A stretch of 64,000 nt of DNA from Pseudoips prasinana (GCA_951640165.1 OX621265.1:22209001-22273000), one strand, 5' to 3'; shown: positions 22,513-33,665, counted from the first letter of the stretch. Program-made: numbers and translations. Notes: generated from the sequence alone by a model not told the origin.

Positions 22513-22777
22513 TTACATGCGTGAGAATTGAGGGCCCATTTCGAACGAAGATATACAATGTAGGACAGATTTTTTCTAAAATATCTTGTTTTCCACAAAT
22601 TCAGTTTGGCGTTGGCTTACATTTTGGCATAAAGACTTTTCCTGTAGTGTCAATAGTTTATTCGGTACAGGTGGGCCCTCAATCCTCTATGTGAGAACTG
22701 AGGGCCCAACTTCACGCTCCATAACTCGTTTATAAGACTTTCACAAATTCTGTTTCTAACTTTCACATTTCTTTATC

Positions 22778-22908
22778 TACAGATGCCAGCACATCAAGCT
22801 ACCCCAATCTGTCCCCAATTGAAAGTGAACCTTATGCTTTTGTGATAAAGTTGAAATTTATAAAAGAAATTTGACAGATTGGGGTAGCTGGATGTGCTGG
22901 CGTCTGTA
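22778..22908. mobile_element. Hairpin MITE inserted in the right arm of the palindrome
   Basis: The ends TACAGATGCCAGCACATC and GATGTGCTGGCGTCTGTA pair over about 35 bp, including CTACCCCAATCTGTC/GACAGATTGGGGTAG. The left arm of the large palindrome reads straight through at the matching place, so this is a later insertion. Confidence 0.75.
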
Positions 22909-23549
22909 CCTACACTAAATCCTAAAAATATTTTCAAACAGTTTTTTTACAAAGTGGCCCTCATACCATACGCTAATTATTTATAATCATCTACCTGTTA
23001 ATGCCAAGGAATTGGCAAAACATTCAAAAACGTTTTGACAAAGTGGCTTATTTCCAATGCGTTTTGCGATCTCAAGGAGTATTTTGCCAAAAAGTGGTCC
23101 TTTTTTCATAAATTTTAATGAATAATTCCACGAATATATATTATAAGAATTTTTATGTACTTTTATGCTTCATTCATAAACGTTACTGTTGCACGACCGA
23201 TACGGGTAACTGATACTGTTTAGTAAAATAATCATTAGTAAAAATCAACAACTACTAAAGGATAGAGTGTATCATTGGTCAGTAAACTTCTGTATGCTAA
23301 GTAAATTGTAGTTTTCCTGTGATAAGCGTTTCAATTGAGGGACCACCTTTGGTAGACTGTAACTTTTGTATGTCTTTTTTTACAAACTAAAGGTTGAATT
23401 TACAATCGTTCAAATACTCTCTACTAAATGGTTTCCACACATAGTTAACTTGTGGTGATCGGTTGAGGGACCACCTTCTGCATGGTAGTTCTTTTTATAC
23501 AGCAAACTGGAAAGGTTGATATTTAATATGATAAGTTTTGCAAATATTT

Positions 23550-23770
23550 TACTAAGAGTAGTCATTCATAGCAGTTGTATATTGTAACTATGTTAAGAGT
23601 TATAGATGCCTCTCAGTCACGTCAGACGGACCACCTTTGACCGATTGTAACTTTGCAGTAGCCACTTTTACAAACTAGTGGCTAAATTTACAATTGTTTG
23701 AGAACTTTTACTAACGGCTGACGCTTTCTAAAGCTCAACATTCATATGTGGTCCCTCAACGGGAACGCTC
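23550..23770 (+). repeat. Direct repeat copy 2 (partner at 18405-18632)
   Basis: Same order and orientation as copy 1. The 23320-23480 region just upstream carries weaker related phrases (GGGACCACCTTTGG, TTTACAATCGTTCAAATA), so a third, older copy may abut it. Confidence 0.75.
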
Positions 23771-25040
23771 GCGTAACTGTTGTTACTCAAAATTGTATAC
23801 CATCTACAACCTTGTACCTATAATTACTTATACAATGTATTCTGTAATATTGTGGCGAGAGAATACAACATTATTATTATTCAGTTTTAGCAATAAAGAA
23901 TCAAGAAAGAAATATTTATCTTTATCGCCATCTATCGTGTGATTTTGCAACGAGCACCACTTGACATGAATTTGGCGCTCGTGTCGCCCACTTCGCGGAC
24001 CGCGGACGTCGCGGGGCACCGGAAGATGCAGCTTCTCACCGGTTTTAATTGGCCATGTCATTCATTACGTTTGTTGCATTCTGTGTTAACATTACAATAA
24101 AAAGATTTACACGTACTCAAATATTTTATTCATTTTCGTCTTGAGGAATCCCGAACCAGCACACGTATCTACATAGCCCTATTATTACAATGCAGCAACT
24201 TTTTCCCAATAAGTTTTTATTTAATTTCTTGGTGGGTATTACTGTGAAAAATAACGGAAGTCATTATTATCCTTTTTTATCTTCAGACTCTATGTATTTG
24301 AAGCGCGATAGGTTTTGTACTTGGCCCAAGCAAAAGAAGTTATTGCAGTTGGAACAAAACTTGAAACTGGAACTTCGATTAAATGTCTACTTCTTAAAAA
24401 ATTCAATATAACTTAAGTAATTTGTCTGTTGTATGTGTAGAGCGTCTTTAAGCGTCGAATGAGGTTGACCTCTGAAATTTATTTCCATTCCTTGGCTTCG
24501 CGGTTGTGTAACTCTTAAGGTGCATTTTAGTATGACTATCAAATCGACTGTAAGTTTTCTGAAATTTATCATAATTCATTCTCAAAGGTATCTCGCTTGT
24601 GTGTGTGTGTGTAAAGGTGTTAATTTAAAGCACACATTCGTGGTCGTCAGAATGGCGGGTGGGAAGTCATGAAATCGAATGAAACATGCTCTATTATTTA
24701 ATAGTGTTTTTGTACTACTTAGTAGCTCAGCATAAATATTTAGTAGTATTACCGATACGATATGAAACGAAAAATAAAATCCGCCGCGAAGCTGACGTCA
24801 GGTTGGCGGGTGGTAATTAAACGGCGTAAAATACTTTAGTTTTCCAGATTTTAGGAGTCTATTGGTAGTTAAATAAAATAACATTTAATCTACTAACTAT
24901 ATATCCGTGCAAACAGTTCACAAATCAAAGGCATCACACTACATCGGGTACGCCTACGCATATTATAACATCAATGTTACTTATTTGTGTAATTGCTTTT
25001 AGTCTAGAGGAGTATTTATCTATATCTATATATATATAAA
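23771..25040. other. Non-genic stretch with one short (GT)n tract
   Basis: No gene was supported. A GC-rich patch at 23960-24030 and a short GT run near 24599-24612 are the only compositional features. Confidence 0.5.
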
Positions 25041-25289
25041 TCAATGCCACTTTTCGTTGTAATGTTATAACTCAACAACGCCTTTACCGAATTGGCTAAT
25101 TTTGGTCTTGAATTATTCGTGGAAGTCCAGGGAAGGTTTGTACGTAGAGAAAAATAAAAAAAGTCTTGAAAAAGTGTAAAATCAACAATCATCAATTTAA
25201 AATATTTTTTTGTTTGAATAAATGAACTTAATAATCATTTTTTTTATTTATATGCCTTATACGTAGCGTAGCACGTACCAGGCCGCTAG
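25041..25289 (+). mobile_element. Helitron-like non-autonomous element, family H1, copy 1
   Basis: Starts A|TCAATGCCACTTTTCGTTG and ends GGCCGCTAG|T. A small stem (TACGT...ACGTA) lies about 9 bp before the CTAG end. This is the pattern of Helitron ends: 5' TC, 3' hairpin then CTRR, insertion between A and T. Non-coding. Confidence 0.65.
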
Positions 25290-25302
25290 TATTATATAAA
25301 AA

Positions 25303-25472
25303 TCAATGCCACTTTTCGTTGTAATGTTATAACTCAACAACGCCTTTACCGATTTGGTTAATTTTGGTCTAGAATTATTCGTGGAAGTCCAGGGAAGGTT
25401 TGTACGTAGACAAAATTAAACTAAAATTATTACTATGCCTTATACGTAGCGAAGCACGTACCGGGCCGCTAG
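25303..25472 (+). mobile_element. Helitron-like element family H1, copy 2, tandem to copy 1
   Basis: Same TC start and GGGCCGCTAG|T end as copy 1, 13 bp downstream, with an internal deletion of about 80 bp. Confidence 0.65.
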
Positions 25473-25631
25473 TATACTAGTTATCCTTGCTATATAAAGC
25501 ACACTTGTCGACGAGGCTATTCCGTCAAACATAACATTAGTATGCTTCTCCTTGGTATGAATCCGCATGTGTGTTTCCAATTTTTTTTTTGAACTTATTT
25601 TTTTTCTGACATTGAACACATTTATAATTTA

Positions 25632-25960
25632 CTAGCTGTGCCCCGCAGTTTTACCCGCGTTAAACTTTATAAACTATCACAGCTCCTCCCCCGTAGGCTT
25701 CGAGGTGATAACGTGATAATTAGTAGCCTATATATTGACCCGACCTCTTAGTAATATTCATGCAAAATTTGAAGTAAATCCATGCAGTACTTTTTGAGTT
25801 TAGCCCGGAAATACATACAGACAAACAGATAAAAATTCTAAAAACTATATTTTTGGTGTTGGTATCCATTGTAGATCACGCTCCAAGCATCCTTTTTAAA
25901 AAAAATTCAATGTACAGTTTTGGCTCTCCTACGATTTTATTATACCTATGTAAGTATAGA
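25632..25960 (-). mobile_element. Helitron-like non-autonomous element, family H2, minus orientation
   Basis: On the minus strand it starts TCTATACTTACATAGGTATA and ends CTAG after a hairpin (ACGCGGGTAAAACTGCGGGG). A and T flank it as expected for Helitrons. It pairs head to head with the next copy at 26013-26335. Confidence 0.65.
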
Positions 25961-26012
25961 TTATTATTTATTTATTTCAAGAAACATTACTCACATTTGT
26001 TAGTAACAATAA

Positions 26013-26335
26013 TCTATACATATAATAAAATCGTAATCAAGTCAAAACTGTACTTTGAATATTTTTTTAAAGGGATACTTGGGGTGTGATCTACAATGGA
26101 TATAGAAGCCAAAAATATAGTTTTTAGAATTTTTGTCTGTTTATCTGTTTGTCTGTATGTATGTCCGGGCTAAACTCAAAAAGTATTGCATGGATTTATT
26201 TCAAATTATGCATGAATATTACTAAGAGCTCGGGTCAACATATAGGCTATGTATTATCACGCTATCACCTACGGGGGAGGAGCTGTGATAATTTATAAAG
26301 TTTAACGCGGGGGTGAAACCGCGGGGCAGAGCTAG
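26013..26335 (+). mobile_element. Helitron-like element, family H2, plus orientation
   Basis: Starts A|TCTATACATATAATAAAATC and ends GCGGGGCAGAGCTAG|T with the CGCGG...CCGCG stem near its end. Contains GTCTGTTTGTCTGTATG-like text common to the family. Together with 25632-25960 it forms an inverted pair 52 bp apart. Confidence 0.7.
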
Positions 26336-26537
26336 TTCTTACACCTATATTAGTATTCCTATAACACCATCCTGGAATACATAGTAAGAATAAGGCAGCA
26401 CTCTTGTATGAAAGTTGTTCTTTTGCAGGTGGCCTCTCTAGTTGCAATTCTCTCATTTTATGAGCCTCGTTATAACATTCAGTCTCCATTTTTGCTCTGG
26501 AGGGAAGTGGAACTAAATTGTTTCTGAGTCCTTTTGT

Positions 26538-26690
26538 TTTATATCTGATTAAATTCGTTGTGTCTAAGACAACTAAAGCGATTCCCCAGGACATGCCTGA
26601 GCCTCACCGCTCAGTGTCCTTTGATTGTGGGCTACTGTTGATCCTGGCTTACAGGAGTTGCCGTGTTAGGTAAAAAGGAGGAACTAGTCG
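26538..26690 (+). repeat. Interspersed repeat, copy 1 (partner 37249-37390)
   Basis: Shares GCGATTCCCC, GGACATGCCTGAGC, TCACCGCTCAGTGTC and TGTTGATCCTGGCTTACAGG with 37249-37390 in the same orientation. Class unknown. Confidence 0.65.
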
Positions 26691-27006
26691 CAATAGAAAA
26701 AGCCGCCAAGTAAACTCGGCTTAAGGACTGATGTCCAATGACTGCAAGTGGACGCTCATTTTGTAGTATTGGTTTATTGAGTGATACTTTGAGTGCGTTT
26801 GGAAATCCTTCATCTTTAAAACTTTAGTTTATAAGTATTTTTTATTGCATGTTCTTTCATGATAATGATCGTGTTGTTTGATATGACTAGGTAGTTAAAA
26901 TCAATAAATATCTTGGGTCAACTAACTCACTACCATCTGATACAAATTAGTTAGACTAGACAGCTATGGCGCCCAGACAACTGATAAACATAAAACATAT
27001 TATAGA

Positions 27007-27317
27007 CTAGCTATGCCCGCGACTTCGTCCGCGTGTTAATTAGTTTATTTCGTTTTTCTTGTAAAATAAAAGACTTTTTCTAAAATAAAAGTAGCCAAAA
27101 TACTCCTTATTACATCAGTTACCTGCCAATAAAAGTCCCGTCAAAATCGGTCCAGCCATTTCAGAGATTAGCCGGAACAAACAGACAGACAGACAGACAA
27201 AAATTGTAAAAAATGTCATTTTGGTGTATGTACCGTATATATATTCATATTAATGTAGTAAAAATCGGTTATTTCAATATTACAAACAGACACTCCAATT
27301 TTATTTATTTGTATAGA
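27007..27317 (-). mobile_element. Helitron-like element, family H3 (311 bp)
   Basis: On the minus strand it starts A|TCTATACAAATAAATAAAAT and ends GGGCATAGCTAG|T. The 3' stem is CGCGGAC GAA GTCGCG, about 11 bp before CTAG. All Helitron end rules are met. It abuts a truncated RTE endonuclease fragment. Confidence 0.75.
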
Positions 27318-27752
27318 TAAACTTCGCGTTAAAGTCCCCCATGACCACAGTGAAATAAGTGTTAGACCTCTAACGCTTACTTCACTGTGGTGTTGTGTGG
27401 TTGCCATATGTGGCTCTAGATATATCTTCATACACTGACATCCTCATATCACCGCAACCTCACCGTCGGAGTGCGTCGAAGTCGGTGCGTAAACCTGTGT
27501 AACCTTCAACGAATACCGCTTGGTATTTCTGAGTATAAGGTACGCAATCCTAGTCGACACACTCTCGATTTTCACTATGTTGTGGGACTTGTGGACTATG
27601 AACCCAACAGCTGAGTTGGTCGCCCTCCCGGAAATAGAGCAGGTTCCCGGATTTCAGGATTATTGTGTATTCCCCCTCTCTCCGGACTTCAGATAATGCT
27701 ATTATATCCCAATGTAACCTGCTCAAGTCGTAAGGCAGTCGTCCCGCCACTT
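27318..27752 (-). pseudogene. RTE endonuclease fragment
   Basis: Minus-strand sequence closely matches the RTE at 49306-52421 over the endonuclease region. It reads RLHWDIIALSEVRREGEYTI and then SGNLLYFREGDQLS, where the longer RTE copy has the premature TGA. It ends exactly at the Helitron-like element. A short snap-back inverted repeat is present at 27344-27391. Confidence 0.8.
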
Positions 27753-27879
27753 CGTGTGACCCATAATGTGCTGAGTCTGAGTGTAGGTACCTACTTGGTG
27801 TCCGTTAATTATATGCTGGTATAGTACCGCACGTCACAGGGATTCATTTAGCAAATACAGGCAATGTATTTTTAAAGAA

Positions 27880-28400
27880 GCGGCCAAGTGAAAGTCGGAC
27901 TCGCAAATGAAGGGTTCCGTAGCAGCAAGTATTTCAGTTGATTAAATGAAAGCAAGTTGCGGTTTATGACCGATTTATGATGAATGTTCGTTGTTAGTTT
28001 CTATGGTAATGCACATCATATATTTTTTTAGTTTTATTTTTCTCTTATTTTAGAAGTTAGAGAGGGGGGGACACTCATTTTACCACTTTGGAAGTGTCTC
28101 TCGCGCAAACTATTCACTATGCGATATCATTTTTGAAGTCCTATCTATAGACATCCCACATGTATGGGTACGATGAAATAAAAAATTTTGAGTTGCAGTT
28201 CTATGTATGGCGACCCCACAAAATTATTGTGTAAAAATCTAAATGCGGTTCACAGAATACATCTACTTAGCAAGTTTCAGTAGTACAGCTCTTATCGTTT
28301 CGGGAAAAAGTGGCTGTAACATACGAACGGACAGACAGACAGACGGACATGACGAATCTATAAGGGTTCCGTTTTTTGCCATTTGGCTACGGAACCCTAA
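27880..28400 (+). repeat. Interspersed repeat family L, copy 2
   Basis: Begins CGGCCAAGTGAAAGTCGGAC and ends TTTGGCTACGGAACCCTAAA. Similar to 19375-19893 and, inverted, to 31308-31786. It forms the outer part of the left arm of the 4-kb inverted duplication. Confidence 0.75.
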
Positions 28401-28530
28401 AAATGTGGTTGTTCATGACACATCGTACCAGGCTTGAGAGTGGAAGGCAAGGGCACGGGGGTGTCATTTCCGTACGATTGCACCGTAGTTTAATTATTTA
28501 ATTATCGGAAAGTATATTAGTCTTATTGTT

Positions 28531-28848
28531 AACTGTCTTGCCTTAATATAGACAGAACCATTGCCAATATGTATTACAAATATTAGACTTAAACTAGATA
28601 ATTAAACTTAAACATAATCTCTTGACAACAACTTGATACGAGCTAGCTTAATATCATTGCTGTTATAAAATAAATTTTATTAATGTGTTTTAATACTATC
28701 AATACAATGTGTACCTAAATATCTATGTAACTAGAAATAATAATGTATACAACTATAATACTACAAACATGTTCTGACTATTTACAAGCGCTTTTTTAAA
28801 GTCTACGTGAATAAAAACCTTTTTTATTTTATTTTATTTATGTTTTTA
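28531..28848 (-). mobile_element. Family A insertion in the left arm
   Basis: The reverse complement of 20590-20890. The undisturbed right arm reads straight through at the same point, so this insertion is later than the inverted duplication. Confidence 0.75.
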
Positions 28849-28904
28849 TAAAAGTCAGGCAAGTACTATCGTTATATTAGGTATGTAGGTGGACTGGTTA
28901 GCGA

Positions 28905-29045
28905 TCGCAGTTTGATGGTCATAGTTCACAGAAAACGCTGCTGCCCGATCTCTGGTAGGTATTCCCTCTGTCGATTTCTACGCCCCCCGCGGGATGAGAT
29001 GGGGTGATGATATTCTATGCCGTCACCACACAGTCTCCGTGACCT
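28905..29045 (-). repeat. RTE 5'-end derived repeat in the left arm
   Basis: Contains GATCGCAGTTTGATGGTCAT and GGGATGAGATGGGGTGATGA. Its inverted partner is at about 30975-31115, and a related complete element is at 63497-63746. Confidence 0.7.
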
Positions 29046-29086
29046 GTTTAAGTTTAATTAAGATAAGATTTATTATTATTGAATTA

Positions 29087-29350
29087 CTAGCTGTGCCCCG
29101 TGGTTTTACTCGCGTTAAATTTTATAAATAATTACAGTTCCTTCCCTGTAGGTGATAGCGTGATAATATGTAGCCTATATATTATTGACCCGTCCGCTAA
29201 GTAATATTCATGCAAAAGTTGAAGTAAATCCATATCTGTTTGAGTTTAGCTCGAACATATGTATGTACATACAGACAAACAGACAAACATTATAAAAACT
29301 ATATTTTTGGCTACGATGTCGGTTGATGCCCCAAGTATCCTTTTAAAAAT
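29087..29350 (-). mobile_element. Helitron-like family H2 fragment (left arm)
   Basis: CTAG end at 29087-29090 with CCCCGTGGTTTTACTCGCG stem sequence. The 5' end is degraded. It is the inverted partner of 30617-30929. Confidence 0.6.
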
Positions 29351-29825
29351 ATTAAATGTACAGTTTTGACTTTACTATAATTGGTATCAAATATTTACCT
29401 ACTTGTTGATCTCAGATTCCGTAGTTTCAAGTCTTGGATTTTATTCTTCTTTTGAAGCGGCCAGTCCACTTCGGGGTATGAAAGACTGATCATTGCCTGA
29501 TGTGCCGTTCATTATAGACATCTGGTTCATATGATACCTCTGTCGACTCCCCACGGGATGAGATGGCATGCTGATATTCTTTGCCGTTAACACACAGCAA
29601 TAATAAACTAAGAACTAAGTAGCCGCGCCGGACGGCACATTGTTTGGGGTTCGAACCTCGAATGTGGGCGGTTTCTGACGGCGTGTGAATAGACTTTCGT
29701 CATCGCGCCCCATTCGTTACTGATAGCGCGCGGGAATTGCACACGCGCGTAAAGTCCGCAAGATGTGATAAGCTAGATTTATTGCTTAAATGTGTACTGG
29801 TAAGGTCGGAATACTTATCTATATA

Positions 29826-30175
29826 TGACTGCCTCGTTGGTCTAGCGGTAGCGTGTTCACCCGCAGATAACTAGGTCCTGGGTTCAAACACCGGGTCGGC
29901 CAAAAAAGTGATTTTGGAACTTTTCTGTAAAAAGAAAAATTTCTCAGCATCAGCCTCGGAGAGCACGTAAAGCCGTCGGTCCTGTGCCTGACCTCTTTTC
30001 GGTCGTGTCGCTAGGCGTCCCATCGGATCATGAGAGTGATATAATAGAAATTGCTCCTATGTTTGCGCAAACACTTGAGCACTATAATATGTCCCGCGCA
30101 GATGGCTAATCTCTGTTGAGACTGGCCGCCGTGGCCGAAATTCGGCTAGGAGGACATTATTATTATTATATATGT
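29826..30175 (+). mobile_element. tRNA-derived SINE, family S1, copy 1
   Basis: The head TGCCTCGTTGGTCTAGCGGTAGCG contains a pol III A box, and GGGTTCAAACACCGG is a B box. The body includes GAGAGCACGTAAAGCC, GGTCGTGTCGCTAGGCGTCC and TGGCCGCCGTGGCCGAAATT, and the tail is ATTATTATTAT. A true tRNA gene is ruled out because the head does not close into an acceptor stem. Other copies are at 34598-34975 and 60240-60460. Confidence 0.8.
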
Positions 30176-30472
30176 AAAAAAAAAACGTCGTTAAAAAAAA
30201 CCGACTTCAAAAACTAAAAAGTATAAAAGAATTATTTGAATAAAGATTTAATTGAATACATCTCTTATGCAAACGTAATACCATTAATATTAATTATATA
30301 ATATAATTTGTATGTGCTACCTATTGATAGGTTTGAAGTCGGTGCCAAGCCCTAAACAAAATAAAAGTTAATATTACATACAGCTTTATTCTTTGTGATG
30401 AAATTCCTACACTAAAGATTAACCTAGAAGTAAAAATGTAGTGAATGTTTGTATGTCCTTTATAGAATCGTT

Positions 30473-30622
30473 AACTATGCATTTGATCATGACGTGATGA
30501 ACTACGGCAAAGTGTCTGTATGAGCCCACGAAGGTTTCTGATTTCGTAGACAGGTGGCCTCACTGTCATTCCAATTTTTTTTAATGTACACAATGTTATA
30601 GAAATTTGGAATGACAATTTAA
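30473..30622 (+). repeat. Direct repeat flanking the right arm, copy 1
   Basis: Shares TATGCATTTGATCA, GATGAACTAC, GCCCACGAAGGTTTCTGATT and a damaged form of the foldback MITE with 31787-31962. Together the two copies bracket the right arm of the inverted duplication. Confidence 0.75.
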
Positions 30623-30929
30623 TAGTTTTTAAAAGGATACTTGGGGCGTGATCTACATACGACATCGTAGCCAAAAATAGATTTTATATAATTTTTATCT
30701 GTTTGTCTGTATGTACATACATATGTTCGAGCTAGACTCAAAACATATGTTCGAGCTAACTCAAAAAGTACTGAATGGATTTACTTTTTTAAAATTTTGC
30801 ATGAATATTAATATACTAAGAGGTCGGGTCAATAGTATAGGCTAACATATCATCACGCTATCACCTACGGGGTAGGAACTGTAATTATTTATAAAATTTA
30901 ACGCGAGTAAAACCACGGGGCACAGCTAG
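30617..30929 (+). mobile_element. Helitron-like family H2 fragment (right arm)
   Basis: Ends ACCACGGGGCACAGCTAG|T at 30929. The 5' TC end is missing. It is the inverted partner of 29087-29350. Confidence 0.6.
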
Positions 30930-31307
30930 TAATTAAATAATAATAAATCTTATCTTAATTAAAACTTAAACAGGTCACGGACACTGTGTGGAGACGGCAT
31001 AGAATATCATCACCCCATCTCATCCCGCGGGGGGCGTAGAAATCAACCGAGGGAATACCTACCAGAGATCGGGCAGCAGCGTTTTTCTGTGAACTATGAC
31101 CATCAAACTGCGATCGCTAACCAGTCCACCTACTTACTAATATAAAGATAGTACTTGCCTGACTTTTATAAAAAACAATAAGACTAATATACTTTCCTAT
31201 AATAAAATAATTAAACTACGGTGCAATCGTACGGAAATGACACCCCCGTGCCCTTGCCAGCCACTCTCAAGCCTGGTGCGATGTGTCATGAACAACCACA
31301 TTTTTAG

Positions 31308-31786
31308 GGTTCCGTAGCCAAATGGCAAAAAACGGAACCCTTATAGATTCGTCATGTCCGTCTGTCTGTCTGTCCGTTCGTATGTCACAGCCACTTTTTC
31401 CCGAAACGATAAGAGCTGTACTAGAACTGAAACTTGGTAAGTAGATGTATTCTGTGAACCGCATTACGATTTTTACACAAAAATACAAAAAGAACAATAA
31501 TTTTGTGGGGTCGCCATACATAGAACTGCAACTCAACAATTTTATTTCATCGTACCCATACATGTGGGGTGTCTATGGATGGTCTTCAAAAATGATATTG
31601 ATTTTCCTAATATCAGTTTATTCTAAACTGAATAGTTTGGCGCGAGAGACACTTCCAAAGTGGTAAAATGAATGCCCCCCCCCCCCACTCTAACTTCTAA
31701 AATAAGAGAAAAATAAAACTAAAAAAAATATATGATTTACATTACCATAGAAACTAACAACGAAAATTGGTTTGAACGAGATCTAT
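31308..31786 (-). repeat. Interspersed repeat family L, copy 3
   Basis: Minus orientation: AGGGTTCCGTAGCCAAATGG then the GTCTGTCTGTCCG tract, ending near CAATTTTCGTTG-like text. It contains a long C run (31675-31686). Confidence 0.75.
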
Positions 31787-31859
31787 GCATTTGATCACGA
31801 CGTGATGAACTACAGCAAAGTGTTTGTATGAGCCCACGAAGGTTTCTGATTTCGTACGA

Positions 31860-31962
31860 CCAATCTTCGACAGGTGGCGTCACTGTAATTCCAATTTTTT
31901 TTATTGTACACAACGTTAAAGAAATTTGGAATGACAGTGACGCCATCTTTCGAAGATTGGTC
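31860..31962. mobile_element. Foldback MITE of about 103 bp
   Basis: The ends CCAATCTTCGACAGGTGGCG and CGCCATCTTTCGAAGATTGG face each other; the pairing continues through CACTGTAATTCCAA. A damaged version is at 30540-30622. Confidence 0.75.
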
Positions 31963-32284
31963 GTAGTTAGTGGCGTAACAACGCGGGCACGGCACAGCTG
32001 GGTTATTATGATTACTAATTATTTATTGAAGTAACACTCCTTTACGCTTGACATGAGGAGTAAGCTGGTGTATGCGTGACGAGAGCGTTACGAAAGGCGG
32101 GAGTTGAGAAGGAGATATAAGTTAGTGAAGATGGAAAGAGTGAGTTACGTTTTGAATATTTCTGTATGGATAAGAGAGAGAGCGGTGCGAGCACACATCT
32201 TCTTTCTCTCTTAGCCAGTAACGTTGGAAGTTTAACTGCATCGGATGGTCTAAGTCGTTTTTTATATCTTGTATTATGCAATAG

Positions 32285-32470
32285 TAACTATGATCATCAT
32301 ATCAGCCGAAAGACGTCCACAGCTGGACAAAGGCCTCCCCAAAGATCTCCACAATATCCGGTCTTGCGCTGTCCGCATTCAGCGGCTTCCCGCAACCCTT
32401 GCAAGATTGTCGGTCCACCTTGTAGGGGGCCTGCCCACGCTGCGTCTTCCAGTTCGTGGTCGCCACTCGA
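32285..32470 (-). mobile_element. RTE 3'-end fragment
   Basis: Matches the 3' end of the RTE at 49312-49490: ATCAGCCGAAAGACGTCCAC, AGGCCTCCCC, CTTGTAGGGGGCCTGCCCAC and GTCGCCACTCGAGA. It is 5'-truncated, as expected of aborted target-primed reverse transcription. Confidence 0.85.
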
Positions 32471-33540
32471 GAATTATGATAATATTTGGTTCAAAAGTGC
32501 TAAATCTTGAATTACGCCACTAAGATTAATCGGCGCAACCTGACCTACGAACAATATGGTCAAAGCTAAAGTCAAAAATAATTTATTCCGTAAAATTTTA
32601 CATTTATGTGGAATCGTCATATTTTAGTACGAAGTTCCTTATCGCGCGTTGTGAAAGGGGGCTAGACAGAAAAAAATCTTACGAAAAGTGGTCACGACAC
32701 TTTTTGCAGCTGTGCGGCGTGCGCATGTTTCTCTGTCTGTCTCTCTCTCTCTCTTATAGAAAGCAAGCCAGATATTTTCATTTCTATTTCGCATTGAACA
32801 GTGTGGTGTCGCGACGATTATTTTTGTTGAGTGTCTACAGGTTTTTTGTTCATAATAAATAATAAGAAATAACTTCGTTCCATCCGGGTGTCCCTTGACA
32901 CCTCTCAAGTTTTTTTTACCCTACCGTGCAGTGCATGACGTGGCAGCTACTGAGAAACACTGCCAGAAAACTCAGTAGGAATCCTTTTTTAAAATAAAAT
33001 ATACTTAAGATTAATTACAATCATGTGTGTTGACTCAGAACAACTCAATCCCAAGCGCTTTTATAACTTAAATAATAAGAAATTTTGTAATATACCCTGC
33101 TAAACAATTTGGCATTAATAATTCTTTTAAACTTATTAGTAGACATTTTTTTAATTATTTATTTTAATATTTAGTAACTTAAGTCTAATACATTTTTAAA
33201 CTCGCCAAACTATATTGTTTAACGGCGAGAAGCGCTCTTATTCTACTACTTAAACCAACGTATTCTATATATTAAACTAAATATCAACTAATAAGCTACC
33301 TACCTACTTAAACATATTATAACTATCAACAGATATCATATATACTTAATAACCACAACAGTGCATCTTTTAATCTCTTTTTTAACAAGCCAATACTGAT
33401 TTTTGGGTTCTGTCTTAGTAGATTCATTTTATTAAATATATTAAATCTCCAAATGTGATGATCTACTTGGCTAGTGCTGGCCTAGTGGCTACTGTGGCTA
33501 GTGAGCCCGACTGCTATGCCAGAGATCGCTCTACCATTAC
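32471..33540. other. Non-genic stretch with a CT-rich tract
   Basis: A (CT)n tract lies at about 32733-32756. The stretch to 32920 ends in ATCCGGGTGTCCCTTGACAC, which may be the end of an unnamed repeat. No coding region was supported. Confidence 0.5.
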
Positions 33541-33665
33541 TCTTACTCTGCTATCTATTTAAGGATTCACAATATATATGTGATATAACAGACCGCAAGG
33601 ACGGACTAATTGAAGTATTTTTTGTTACATTTACACTATATTCGACTACGTTTATGTTTGTGAGC
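33541..33665 (+). repeat. Interspersed repeat (partner 58540-58690)
   Basis: Shares ATTTAAGGATT, AACAGACCGCAAGGACGGAC-like and ACGTTTATGTTTGTGAG-like text with 58540-58690. The partner ends in a TTTCA microsatellite, as in a retroposon tail. Confidence 0.6.

Larger units (their letters stand above)
21889..22966. repeat. Large palindrome of about 1.08 kb with nested hairpins
   Basis: The left arm (21889-22202) and right arm (22504-22966) are inverted copies. Shared blocks include GAGGGCCACTTTGT, GTTGGGCCCTCAGTTCTCAC, ATAGAGGATTGAGGGCCCAC, CTGTACCGAATAAACTA and AACAAGATATTTT. The right arm carries an extra hairpin insertion at 22778-22908 that the left arm lacks. The spacer has three more hairpins. 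No frame across it encodes a recognisable protein. It looks like a foldback transposon or a MITE cluster. Confidence 0.8.
27975..31786. repeat. Large inverted duplication with arms of over 1 kb
   Basis: The left arm (about 27975-29350) and right arm (about 30617-31786) are inverted copies of one composite: family L end, a spacer starting ATGTGGTTGTTCATGACACA, an RTE-5'-derived block (GGGATGAGATGGGGTGATG), and a family H2 Helitron-like piece. The left arm has a 318-bp family A insertion at about 28531-28848, where the right arm shows an empty site. The spacer (29350-30617) holds a SINE. Confidence 0.85.

Noticed and set aside
18405..23770. An LTR pair around 18.4-23.8 kb
   Set aside because: The 225-bp direct repeats lack TG/CA ends, a primer site, polypurine tract or any gag/pol in between.
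29826..29905. Possible functional tRNA gene
   Set aside because: A and B boxes exist, but the acceptor and anticodon stems do not close, and a SINE body follows. Multiple copies share this body.
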